64,000 bases of DNA. Origin: Sorghum bicolor (lineage: Eukaryota > Streptophyta > Magnoliopsida > Poales > Poaceae). A program made the position numbers and the translations under genes. How positions within the stretch are numbered: the stretch's first letter is position 1; every line of letters begins with the position of its first letter. This document shows, piece after piece, positions 12,040 to 22,998 of the stretch. The notes below the pieces were generated by a model. It was given only the letters and a program-made list of their open reading frames with translations. It was not told the origin of the DNA and did not search any database. Location of the stretch: assembly GCF_000003195.3 (NCBI RefSeq), contig NC_012870.2, positions 48,061,153 to 48,125,152 on the forward strand. Direction: 5' to 3'.

Positions 12040-14546
12040 TGTTGACACTTGCTAACACCACTTGAATACTAGGTTGTCATCCCCAGCATGGCACTAGAGT
12101 GTACTGTTGGGTATTCTTAACATCATTACCAAAAGTAGACTTAGTTTTCTAATTCTAGTAACGGTGCCAAAAATGCCAAACCTATCCCTCATACCACTTA
12201 AGCCAAGTTGTCATCCCCAGCATGACATGAGAGACGCGGTATTGAAATATGCAATTGCTCTTCTAAATAAATAATGAATGGGATCTGCAAGCGCACAGAT
12301 TAATACCGATGTAGCATTTTAACTAGGAAGTATAGGGTACAATCGCAGATAAATACGGTATAAACACCACGCCTACATAATATCTATCATTTACCCATGG
12401 AACCGATGGATAAACGCTATACGATCCTAAACATGTATATAGATCCAATCTAACTAAGCCAAGTACATAACTATGATAAACTAAGAATAATATAATCTTG
12501 AATATAAGCAAGTAGAGCAAAGTCATAAGCAATATATTGAAGTAGAACAAAGTCATATTCATAATATTGAAGAACAAAGATAATTAGAAGAACAATTAGA
12601 AGCACAATTAGAGAATTACCAAGAATCCTCTTGGCAGATCCGGAAACTAATCGAAGATTGACTCCTTCTAGTTCTAATCCTATGTAGCTATGCTAATCTA
12701 GATATCTAATTGATGTGGTGGCTCTAATCTTGATCAGGGGCTTCTTCTCCCTTGAGGAATAATGAATTAGGGTTGAGAGGCTCTCTCCTCCAGGGGCCAG
12801 GGGGTCTGGTTTTATAATCCCATCAAGTGAATATGGGCCGTTGGATCAAACCGACATTGATTGAACGGTTATCCTTGATCCTTTAGTTCGGTGGAGATCT
12901 TCCCCGAAAGAGAGTCCTGATTGGGCTCAGAGAGGGGGCGGGCGCCCAGGGCAACTGGGCGGGCGCCCAGTGCCTGGCCCCGTTCGGCCTCTGCTTCCTT
13001 CTTGTGGCTTCTGGAGTCTTCTAGATGTAAGATAATTGCGCGGCACGTTAATATCTCTATGTAATCCCGACGTGTGGGCCTTTCTTCCTTATTTCCTGAT
13101 AACCCCCTGCAGAAATAGACAAACACCAAAACTCGTGGAATTCTGTCAGATAAAACCCTAAGTCTAGATGTTGATTTCATTTGGATCCTTTTCTTTGTTT
13201 ATTTTAGAATTAAATTTGATACTTAAGGACCGTCAACATGTATTACGTTATTTATACGCACACAGATAAATCCGCAAGCGCACGGATACCGTTGTAGCTT
13301 TTACCCGGTTAATGGTTTTATCGTATCCACAGGGAAACAGGAGAACTGATCTACGCTCTAACTTAACCTAGATAGATAGGTAGGTGAAAATAGGAAAGAT
13401 GGTAGATTTGAATAAGAACAATATTAAAGGTAAGATAACAATGGGTGATAATATGGGAATAGAGAGTAGAGCAATCTAGTATATGGGCGATGGTAGGAGA
13501 ATAGAGAGGATAACTATGGTTTCTCTACTTCAAAGGGGTATATCTATGTCTAGGACGAACCACGTGATAAGAATACACCACAAAGGATGCTTATCCATAG
13601 ACCGATAAACCCTACCCGTCCTGCTAACAGGAGGTGGACTACAGGGGACCAACGTAACTGTCACCTACGCGGCTTACCACAAGATCCGGCTAGACAGGGG
13701 ATATCCACAAGTAATCTAGGTCTAAGCACCACGCTTACACCTATACTACAACTCTAACCTATAGGGTACTATAGATTAAAAGTACTCAAAAGAGTTGTGA
13801 ACCAGAACATGCATGAATAGTAATTGCATAATGAAATAGAAGTAGATTACCAGAGTCATCCCATGAGGAAGCTTGATTAGAACTTGATCATGGCGAAGTA
13901 CAATCGGAGGAAGAACCGACAGGCCGGCCTCTCCTCCAATCCTCCCTCGCTCTCCATCTCGCTACTATCTAGATCTACTCTAGTTTAGAGATAAGAGGAG
14001 AGCTCTCATCTCCAAACCCTACCTTTTGCTCTGTCTATGTAGAGGAAAGGTTATCCTTCGAGGGCACCTCTCAACTCTACAATGAACTTGTTCTCCTGTA
14101 GGGGCCAAGGGGTCTGCTTATATAGTCCCCTCAAATGAATCTGGGCCGTCGGATCAAACCGACATTGATTGAACGGTTATCCTTGATCCTTTAGGTTGGT
14201 GGAGCATAATCCGCAAGACGGGTCCTGATTGGACTCTAACTTAGGGCGAGCGCCCTAGGGGGGAGGGCGAGCGCCCTGCCCCCGGGCCCGATCGCCTTCC
14301 CGTTCGTTCCCGTGGCTTCTGGAGTCTTCTAGATGATAGAAAATTGCGCGGCACATTAATATCTCTATGTAAACCCGACATGTGGGCCTTTGCTCCATAT
14401 TTCCTGATAACCCCCTGCAGAAATAGACAAACACGAAAACTCGTGGAATTCTGTGAGATAAAACTCGAAGTTTGGGTGTTGGTTGTATTTGGGTCCATTT
14501 CTTTATTTATTTGATGATTATATTTGGTACTTAAGGACCGTCAACA
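12040..14546 (-). repeat. 3' LTR of element G (family 2 LTR), interrupted by a solo LTR
   Basis: It starts TGTTGACGGTCC at 14546 and ends GTGTCAACA at 12040. Without the 12105-13243 insertion it is about 1.37 kb. A TATATAAG box lies at 14124-14117. The GC 12-mer GGGCGAGCGCCC occurs at 14244-14255 and 14265-14276, 21 bp apart. Its promoter half is homologous to families 1 and 3, and its end is its own. GTGCGCTTGC is present at 13283-13274. Confidence 0.88.
12105..13238 (-). repeat. Solo family 1 LTR with a 0.5-kb internal deletion
   Basis: A lone LTR (TGTTGACGG at 13238, ...ACCCAACA at 12105) lies inside the family 2 LTR. It lacks about 520 bp relative to 2787-4439, joined at about 12335 (GAAGTAT to AGGGTACAATC). 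Flanks are TGTAC (12100-12104) and TGTAT (13239-13243), a duplication with one change. No primer site or gene adjoins it, so it is a recombined-out element. Confidence 0.87.
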
Positions 14547-14558
14547 AATCCCCCAAGC
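14547..14558 (-). other. Polypurine tract of element G
   Basis: The minus strand reads GCTTGGGGGATT directly before TGTTGACGG. It is the primer site for plus-strand synthesis and confirms that G lies on the minus strand. Confidence 0.8.
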
Positions 14559-14566
14559 ATATCTCT

Positions 14567-16424
14567 TGAATCGTAGACATGCCAAATGGGTTGAATTCAT
14601 TGAAACTTTTCCATATGTTGGGAAATATAAGAAAGGTAAAGAAAACATTGTTGCTGATGCTTTGTCACGTAAAAATGTTTTGTTGAATCAACTAGATGTC
14701 AAGGTTCCAGGACTTGAAAGCATAAAAGAATTGTACCCAACTGATCATGAATTTTCAGAACCATTTGCAAACTGTACAACTGGAAAATAGTGGGAAAAAT
14801 ATCATATACATGATGGATTTTTGTTTCGAGCTAACAAATTGTGTGTACCCCACTGCTCCGTTAGGCTTTTGTTGCTACAGGAAACACATGCAGGTGGATT
14901 GGTGGGTCACTTTGGATGGAGAAAGACATATGAGATGCTAGCTGATCACTTCTACTGGCCAAAGATGAGAAGAGATGTCCAACGACTTGTGCAAAAATGC
15001 ATCACATGTCACAAAGCTAAGTCAAAACTGAACCCTCATGGATTATATACTCCCTTGCCTGTTCCTAGTATCCCTTGGAAGATATTAGCATGGATTTTGT
15101 TTTGGGTTTACCTAGGACAAAGAGGGTAATGGATTCAATTTTTGTTGTTGTTGATCGGTTCTCTAAAATGGCACATTTTATACCTTGTCATAAAAGCGAT
15201 GATGCTTCCCACGTAGCCTCTCTATTTTTCAGGGATATTGTAAGATCACACGGCGTACCCAAAACAATTGTTTCAGACCGTAACACCAAGTTCTTGAGCT
15301 ACTTTTGGAAGACATTATGGGCAAAGATTGGAACAAGGCTGCTGTTTTCCACCACTTGTCATCCTCAAATGGATGGACAAACTGAAGTTGTGAATAGAAC
15401 ACTTTCTATGCTGCTACGAGCCTTGATAAAGAAGAACCTAAAGGAGTGGGAAGAGTGCTTGCCACATGTGGAATTCGCTTACAACAGGGCAGTACATTCT
15501 ACAACTAATATGTGTCCTTTTGAAGTTGTGTATGGATTCAAACCCCTTGCCCCGATCGATTTGTTGCCTCTACCATTGCTGGAAAGGATTAACATGGAAG
15601 CATCGAAGCGTGCATCATATGTCAAGAAGATTCATGAGAAGACCAAAGAAGCAATCGAAAGAAGGTCCAAGTACTATGCTGATTGGGCAAACAAGCATCG
15701 CAAGAAGGTGATATTTGAGCCCGGAGATTTAGTGTGGGTACATCTTTGCAAAGGCCGCATTCCTGAGAAGCGTAAATCCAAGTTGATGCCACGGGGAGAT
15801 GGTCCATTCAGAGTGCTGTCCAGGATCAATGATAATGCCTACAAGATTGAGCTTCCTGAAGATTATGGTGTTAGCACAACCTTCAATGTTGCTGACTTGA
15901 CACCATTCTTCGGATTAGAAGAATCAGAGTCGAGGTCGACTCCTTTTCAAGAGGGCGAGGATGATGACGACATCCCAACCAAGCATGCTCCCTCTAATTC
16001 CATGCCAACCTCTACACCGACTACGCCGGCACCAGCCCAAGCCATTGATGGAGTAATTACACGTAGCCGAGCCAAGAAGCTACAACAAGAGGTGAACGCG
16101 CTACTTTGTGAGAGTTCTATTAATGTTAATGACAATATTTTACTACCTAAGTGTTCTACTTTGGTTGTGCTTAGGTATACACATGAGGAGGGAGGTGACC
16201 TGGACCGCAAGGATTGGAACAACACGGTGCAGAACGGACCAGTTGAAAGAAGGGCAGATCGGACGAGTGCGGTGCAGAACGGACCAGTTGAAAGAAAAGA
16301 TCATAACTTTCACTTCCGAGATGATATGAAGGCCCATGAGCACTTGTTGGAAAGCAATTTGAGTCTAGTTTCCAATGAATCTAGTGGCGGCCAGTTTGGA
16401 TACACTATATTGCCTTTAGACTAG
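14567..16424 (+). pseudogene. CRM integrase region of copy H0 (RNase H end, zinc domain, catalytic core, LTR read-through)
   Basis: It begins at the RNase H tail ([11 protein letters not shown]). A stop lies near 14788. The HHCC zinc domain follows (ETHAG, HFG, then CITC at about 14890-15010). A one-base loss near 15079 shifts the frame. The integrase core then runs from [13 protein letters not shown] to the end and keeps the candidate DDE residues: D in MDFV, D in VSDRN, E in QTEVV. Next come GDLVWVHL and GPFRVL. The frame crosses the polypurine tract (EGEDDDD) and continues about 153 codons into the LTR to the stop at 16424, ending FGYTILPLD. Of the CRM copies here it has the most complete integrase core, but it is 5'-truncated and frameshifted. 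Confidence 0.87.
15948..15961 (+). other. Polypurine tract of CRM copy H0, inside the integrase frame
   Basis: CAAGAGGGCGAGGA lies directly before the LTR start TGATGACGACATCC and at the same time encodes part of the integrase C-terminus. Confidence 0.78.
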
Positions 16425-17133
16425 AATTAGTACAGACTACTCAGAAAGTCAACTGTCTATCGTGATAGAATGTTGGTACAACTTGCCAAGTAAAACTGTA
16501 CCAAACTACAATGTTTCGTGCTGGTTGGCATACATTACTAGAGAGCCCTTTGAGTCTAGTTTCACACTGAAGAAACGGTTCATCATTTGGACTTCCCAAT
16601 AAAAAGTTATGGTCAGTTTATTGGAAACTGCTCTGGAGGCCAACAATCATGCGAAGCCACTTCGGGAATCCATTTCGAGAGGACCTTTCACATTGCCTTC
16701 CCTCAGAAACTCTATTTCGTTTTCATACCTATCTAGCAGGGCTGTTGTTAGTATAAATACCCCCTAAGACTCATTGTAATCTAAGACTTATGATATTGAG
16801 AATACAAACCACTTTGTTCAGCTGTGTGCTAACAAATTCAGAGAGAGATCTCTACCCCTTTGCTCTTGTGTTTTCCTTCGCGGAGATTATAGAAGCGGCC
16901 ACGTCATCGGCACCCAATCCATGCTCCTGATCCTCGAGTTCAGGTCACGTAGGTTGGTTCTTTGAGAGTGTGGTTGGGCGAATCCTTGGTTCAGGCTGCC
17001 GTATAGAGACGGTGGTTGGCTCCTTGTGCGTGTCGTCAGGTTGCACTAGTTATCCTCGCTGCTTGCAGCAAGTTATCGGCTGATCTTCAGCTAGTTATCC
17101 TACGTCGTGAAGATCGGGACAACGACCTCTCCA
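15962..17133 (+). repeat. CRM LTR (3' LTR of H0 and 5' LTR of H1)
   Basis: It starts TGATGACGACATCC and ends CTCTCCA, 1172 bp. The first 460 bases encode the integrase tail. TATAAATA at 16752-16759 is the likely promoter. A direct repeat of about 24 bases (TGCAGAACGGACCAGTTGAA core) at about 16229 and 16273 lies in the coding part. The start was set by homology to the CRM element at 25590-32286, whose TG...CA ends are proven by its target duplication. Confidence 0.86.
16752..16759 (+). promoter_or_regulatory. CRM LTR TATA box
   Basis: TATAAATA followed by CCCCCTAAGACTC is conserved in all four CRM LTRs here (also 22617-22624, 26377-26384 and 31880-31887). Confidence 0.7.
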
Positions 17134-17135
17134 TC

Positions 17136-17147
17136 TGGTATCAGAGC
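17136..17147 (+). other. Initiator tRNA-Met primer binding site of H1
   Basis: TGGTATCAGAGC lies two bases after the LTR. It is the standard match to the 3' end of initiator tRNA-Met. Confidence 0.88.
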
Positions 17148-18066
17148 TCAAGTTTCCACGGTAGGATTTTTACCCTTAGCTACATATATATATCTTGTTC
17201 GTCCTATCCACCAAAAAGCCATAAAAAAATTGCATTAGCCCTTTGTTTCAATCTGTTTTTCTTGTGAGTTTGGTTAAGTTTCAGTCCATTAGAGTTTTGT
17301 TTAGTTGCTGATCATCATATCCTTTGTGTGTCCTTTGTGCCTCTTTTATATCTACAAATCCCTAAAGAAAATCTGAAACCGGTATCATCCTTCGCGTAAA
17401 CTTTGAGCCTATCAAGTTAGAACGCTGACGGTTGTGTCTTGTTCCAAAAAAAAAGTGTGTGCAAGTGTTATATCTGCTCTTGTTCTTAGTTATAAAAAAA
17501 GTATAAAAAAAGGAAAGTGAAAAAAAGGAGAGTAGAGGAAGAAAAGTTGTGAAGAAAGAGTAGAAAGTTTACTCTGATTATGTGCTCAAGTTCTGAAATT
17601 TTATATCAAGTCACACAATCAGTCATTATCCATCTTTGGTGCAAAATTTTGCTTGGGTTTGATTGCAACACTTGCATCCTAGGCATACTCCTTGTTTGCA
17701 TCAAATCTGAATTATCTTTGCGCGTGTGTTTGATCTATTTACATCCCTCATATCTTGTGGTCAGCACTAGGCATTGAACTTCTAGTTTGGATTGTGGTTT
17801 AACTTCACAATATCAAGAATTTAGGCTGCATTCCTTGTGAAATATATCCCCACCAAGCTCCACAAATAACCCACCGTCATAGGAAAATACTGATCTTGGA
17901 TTCTCCCAACCATCATTCTCGGTTACCACCTCGCATTGGCCGTTGTAATCTGCGGGGAACTCACATGAGCTTCGGTTGGTAAGAGAGGTGAGATTGTGAG
18001 ATTCCACATATAATTCCCTATTCTACATATATTGTTGCTTTGCCTTCACTAATTTTTTACAGCAAG
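17148..18066 (+). other. 5' leader of CRM copy H1
   Basis: About 0.9 kb of non-coding leader with A-rich runs (17440-17560). It ends in a pyrimidine-rich TTTTTTACAG, four bases before the gag ATG, which looks like a splice acceptor. Element I has TTACAG at the same place. A spliced leader is only an inference. Confidence 0.5.
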
Positions 18067-20430
18067 ATGTCTGAGCATCTGGAGATTGATGATTGTGTCA
18101 CCATGGCACAATTAAGTGAGATGAAACAAAGCATGGAGACGCTAACAAACAATGTTCAAGCACTCATGAACCGGTTGCAAATTCATCCTCATGATAATGC
18201 AAATGGCAGTCACCATGAAGATGAAGTTGAAGAAAGCGAAGGAGAAGTTGCTCGTCGTGCAAGGAAACGGCGTAGAGAGCGAGCTGCTGCCAATGCAAGA
18301 AGACCTCCTTTTCCACAACATGATCATGGTGGTAGAGGTGCTGGGCATGGACATGGGAGAGGCATTGGATTGGAAGAAAGTGAAACTGAGGAAGAGGATG
18401 AAGAAGAAGAGGATGAACAGCCCCATTATGATGATCGTCGTCACCGAAGAAATCCTAGGCGTAATCAGCACAATGAAGAGAGGTTTGGCAAGTTAAAATT
18501 CACCATGCCCCAATTTGAAGAAGGATCTGATCCTGAAGCATATCTTACATGGGAGTTGAAGGTGGATAAAATTTTTCGTGTGCATAATTATTCTGAGAGA
18601 AAGAAGGTTGTCATGGCTGCTCTTGAGTTCGATGGGTATGCTCTAATCTGGTGGGAGCAAATGTTGAATGAAAGCAAAGAAGTTGGTCAAGGTGATGTTC
18701 GTTCATGGGCTGAAATGAAGAGAGAATGGAGAGCAAGATTTGTCCCCAAAAATTATCGCCGTGATTTATTTGACAAGCTACAGAATCTGAAGCAAGGAAG
18801 CCTCAGTGTTGATGAGTATTATAAAGAGATGGAGAAGGCGATGATTAGAGCCAATGTAATTGAAGATGAAGAGCAAACAATTGCAAGATTTATGTCAGGG
18901 TTGCATCGGAATATTCAGCGCATTGTTGAATTTCAGCAATATCGTAATCTTGTTGAATTGGTGCATCAAGCTAGCAAAGCTGAGCGGCAATTGCAGCAGG
19001 ATATGAAGTCCACTAGAGGAGTATCTTTCAGCACAAAGAGTGCAGCAAGTGGAAGTAAATTTGCACCCAAAGGAAGTGGAAGTAAAGGTACATTTTCCAG
19101 CTCAAACGGTGGTGCACGATCTAGCAACCTTGGTTCTTCTAGTAGCAAAGAGTTGACTGCTCAAAATGAGAAATTCAAATCAGCAAACTCAGTGGGTTCT
19201 TCCAGCAAGAGTAGTGGAATTCAGTGCTTCAAGTGTGGTGGCCGTGGTCATGTTGCAAGAGAGTATCCAAACGCTAGAACCATCATTGTGAGTGATCAAG
19301 GGGAGTATGAATCTGTTAGTGAGGAAGAACAAGAAGATAGTGGAAGAGAGAGTAATCTTGAGAAGGACATCTGTGAATTTGAATCCGGTGCTGCTCTTGT
19401 TGTAACTCAGATTTTGAGTATACAAATGAGCGATGCTGAAAATGGACAGCGGCACAATCTTTTTCAGACTAGAGCTAAAGTGCAAGATAAGGTTGTCAAA
19501 GTAATCATTGATGGTGGCAGTTGCCACAATCTTGCAAGCAAAGAAATGGTTGAAAAGCTTGGGTTGAAGCTACTGAAACATCCCCATCCATATCATGTGC
19601 AATGGCTTAATAATTCAGGTTCTATTAAGATTGCACAAAGAGTGAAAGTTCCATTCAAGATTGGTGAATATATTGACACTGTAGAGTGTGATGTGGCACC
19701 TATGACAGTGTGCCACATGCTGTTGGGAAGACCATGGCAATATGATCGATCGTCTCTACATTGTGGTAAAACCAATCAATACACCATCAAGTGGAAGAAC
19801 AAGGAGTTGATTCTTAAACCCATGACACCACAGCAAATCCTAGCTGAGCACTTGCAAAAGAGCTCCGAAGTGAGGAATGAGAGTGCAAAAGAAGGAGAGA
19901 AAAATAATTTGAGTGCCCACCACAAATTAGTGAGTGAGAGCCACAAGCCAAACATGAGAGATGACAGAAAAAGAGAGGGAGAGAACTTCGTGATGATAGC
20001 CACCAAATCTGAAATGAGAGATGTGAGGAAAAACCCAGATCAAGTACTATTTATACTTGTGTGCAAGGACACATTGCTTTCAGCTAATGACTTAACATCT
20101 GTCCCTAGTGTTGTTGCACGTGTTTTGCAGGACAATGACGATGTTTTTCCAAAGGAAACACCTGCTGGACTTCCTCCTTTGCGCAGTATTGAACATCAAA
20201 TTGATCTCATCCCTGGAGCTGCACTTCTAAACTGTCCGGTGTACCACACCAATCCAGAAGAAACCAAGGAGATTCAAAGGCAAGTACAAGAACTTTTAAA
20301 TAAAGAATTGTATGCTTTGGTAAGAGATCTTGAGACTTGGCAACATTATTTATGGCCAAAAGAATTTGTTATTCATTCAGATCATGAGGCTTTGAAAATA
20401 TTTAAAGGGGCAAGCAAAACTGAATCGTAG
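18067..20430 (+). pseudogene. CRM gag-protease fused to an RNase H stub; reverse transcriptase deleted (H1)
   Basis: The start is taken at MSEHLEIDD (18067), conserved with MGLVDIKDR in element I. An in-frame ATG at 18040 also exists. Gag: acidic/basic N-terminus, then [15 protein letters not shown] and the core to about residue 300. The knuckle at about 19228 reads [14 protein letters not shown], with its last Cys replaced by Tyr. Protease active site IIDGGSCHN at about 19507. The start of reverse transcriptase ([10 protein letters not shown]) follows. At about 20305 the frame jumps to RNase H (KELYALV, then [15 protein letters not shown]), deleting the catalytic core in frame, with AAAGAATTG at the junction. 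An extra A at about 20395 shifts the frame to the stop at 20430. Confidence 0.9.
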
Positions 20431-22295
20431 ACATGCCAAATGGGTTGAATTCGTTGAAACTTTTCCATATGTTGTGAAATATAAGAAAGATAAAGAAAAC
20501 ATTGTTGCTGATGCTTTGTCACGTAAAAATGTTTTGTTGAATCAACTAGATGTCAAGGTTCCAGGACTTGAAAGCATAAAAGAATTGTACCCTACTTATC
20601 ATGAATTTTCAGAACCATTTGCAAACTGTACAACTAGAAAAGGGTGGGAAAAATATCATATACATGATGGATTTTTGTTTCGAGCTAACAAATTGTGTGT
20701 ACCCCACAGCTCTGTTAGGCTTTTGTTGCTACAGGAAACACATGCAGGTGGATTGATGGGTCACTTTGGATGGAGAAAGACATATGAGATGCTAGCTGAT
20801 CACTTCTAATTACTTCTACTGGCCAAAGATGAGAAGAGACGTCAAACGACTTGTGCAAAGATGCATCACATGTCACAAAGCTAAGTCAAAACTGAACCCT
20901 CATGGATTATATACTCCCTTGCCTGTTCCTAGTACCCCTTGGGAAGATATTAGCATGGATTTTGTTTTGGGTTTACCTTGGACAAAGAGGGGAATGGATT
21001 CAATTTTTGTTGTTGTTGATCAGTTCTCTAAAATGGCACATTTTATCCCTTGAAATAAAAACGATGATGCTTCCCACGTAGCCTCTCTATTTTTCAGGGA
21101 TATTGTAAGATTACACGGCATACCCAAAATAATTGTTTCAGACCGTGACACCAAGTTCTTTAGCTACTTTTGGAAGACATTGTGGGCAAAGCTTGGAACA
21201 AGGCTGCTGTTTTCCACCACTTGTCATTCTCAAACGGATGGACAAACTGAAGTTGTGAATAGAACACTTTCTATGCTGCTACGAGCCTTGATAAAGAAGA
21301 ACCTAAAGGAGTGGGAAGAGTGCTTGCCACATGTGGAATTCGCTTACAACAGAGCAGTACATTCTACAACTAATATGTGTCCTTTTGAAGTTGTGTATGG
21401 ATTCAAACCCCTTGCTCCGATCGATTTGTTGCCTCTACCATTGCAGGAAAGGATTAACATGGAAGCATCCAAGCGTGCATCATATGTCAAGAAGATTCAT
21501 GAGAAGACCAAAGAAGCAATCGAAAGAAGGTCCAAGTACTATGCTGATTGGGCAAACAAGCATCGCAAGAAGGTGATATTTGAGCCCGGAGATTTAGAGT
21601 GGGTACATCTTCGCAAAGACCGCTTTCTTGAGAAGCGTAAATCCAAGTTGATGCCACGGGGAGATGGTCCATTCAGAGTGCTGTCCAGGATCAATGATAA
21701 TGCCTACAAGATTGAGCTTCGTGAAGATTATGGTGTTAGCATAACCTTCAATGTTGCTGACTTGACACCATTCTTTGGATTAGAAGAATCAGAGTCGAGG
21801 TTGACTCCTTTTAAAGAGGGGGAGGATGATGAGGACATCCCAACCAAGCATTCTCCCTCTAATTCCACGCCAACCTCTACACCGACTACGCCGACACCAG
21901 CCCAAGCCATTGATGGAGCAATTACACGTAGCCGAGCCAAGAAGCTACAACAAGAGGTGAACGCGCTACTTTGTGAGAGTTCTATTAATGTTAATGACAA
22001 TATTTTACTACCTAAATGTTCTACTTTGGTTGTACTTAGGTATACACATGAGGAGGGAGGTGACCTGGACCGCAAGGATTTGAACAACACGGTGCAGAAC
22101 GGACCAGTTGAAAGAAGGGCAGATCAGACCAGTACGGTGCAGAACGGACCAGTTGAAAGAAAAGATCATAACTTTAACTTCCGAGATGCTATGAATGTCC
22201 ATGAGCACTTGTTGGAAAGCCCTTCGAGTCTACTTTCCAATGAATCTAGTGGCAGCCAGTTTGGATACCCCATATTGCCTCTAGATCAGAATTAG
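20421..22295 (+). pseudogene. CRM integrase region of copy H1
   Basis: This continues in the frame lost at 20395. It has the HHCC zinc domain with a 10-base duplication (ATTACTTCTA at about 20808) that breaks it. The catalytic core starts at EDISMDF. There is a stop near 21051 (after MAHFIP), then SDRDTKF and QTEVV, and GDLEWVHL where H0 has GDLVW. It crosses the polypurine tract into the LTR at 21827 and ends at 22295. It is several lesions away from function. Confidence 0.87.
21813..21826 (+). other. Polypurine tract of CRM copy H1
   Basis: AAAGAGGGGGAGGA lies directly before TGATGAGGACATCC, within the integrase reading frame. Confidence 0.8.
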
Positions 22296-22998
22296 TGCAG
22301 ACTGCTCAGAAGGTCAACAGTCTGTCATGACAGAATGTTGGTACAACTTGCCAAGTAAAACTGTACCAATCTACAATGTTTCATGCTGGTTGGAATACAT
22401 TGCTGGAAAGCCCTTTGAGTCTAGTTTCACACCCAAAAAACGGTTCATCATTTGGACTTCCCAATAAAAAGTTATGGTCAGTTTATTGAAAACTGCTCTG
22501 GAGGCCAACAGTCACGCGAAGCCACTTCGAGAATCCATTTCGAGAGGACCTTTCACATTGCCTTCCCTCAGAAACTCTATTTTGTTTTTATACCTATCTA
22601 GCAGGGCTGTTGCTAGTATAAATACCCCCTAAGACTCATTGTAATCTAAGACTTATGATATTGAGAATACAATCTACTTTGTTCAGCTGTGTGCTAACAA
22701 ATTCAGAGAGAGATCTCTACCCCTTTGCTCTTGTGTTTTCCTTCGTGGAGATTACAGAAGCGGTCGCGTCATCGGCACCCAATCCGTGCTCCTGATCCTC
22801 AAGTTCAGGTTGCGTAGGTTGGTTCTTTGAGAGTGTGGTTGGGCGAATCCTTGGTTCAGGCTGCCGTATAGAGACGGTGGTTGGCTCCTTGTGCGTGTCA
22901 TCAGGTTGCACTAGTTATCCTCGCTACTTGCAGCAAGTTATCGGTTGATCTTCAGCTAGTTATCCTACATCGTGAAGATCGGGACAACGACCTCACCA
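21827..22998 (+). repeat. 3' LTR of CRM copy H1
   Basis: The 1172 bp run from TGATGAGGACATCC to CCTCACCA, the same length as 15962-17133 with scattered substitutions. TATAAATA is at 22617-22624. It encodes the last 155 codons of the integrase frame. Confidence 0.87.

Larger units (their letters stand above)
14567..22998 (+). mobile_element. CRM-type chromovirus array H0/H1: partial pol - LTR - internal - LTR
   Basis: Order is the 3' part of pol of copy H0 (14567-15961), LTR (15962-17133), primer site, gag, protease, deleted pol and integrase of H1, then LTR (21827-22998). Both LTRs are 1172 bp. The shared middle LTR suggests a tandem array formed by unequal recombination between LTRs. Its left end was later truncated, beginning in the RNase H region at TGAATCGTAG. 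CATGT follows the right LTR, but no matching left duplication survives. Gag with FGKLKFTMP, the Met primer site and integrase read-through into the LTR place it in the centromeric (CRM) clade. Confidence 0.85.
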
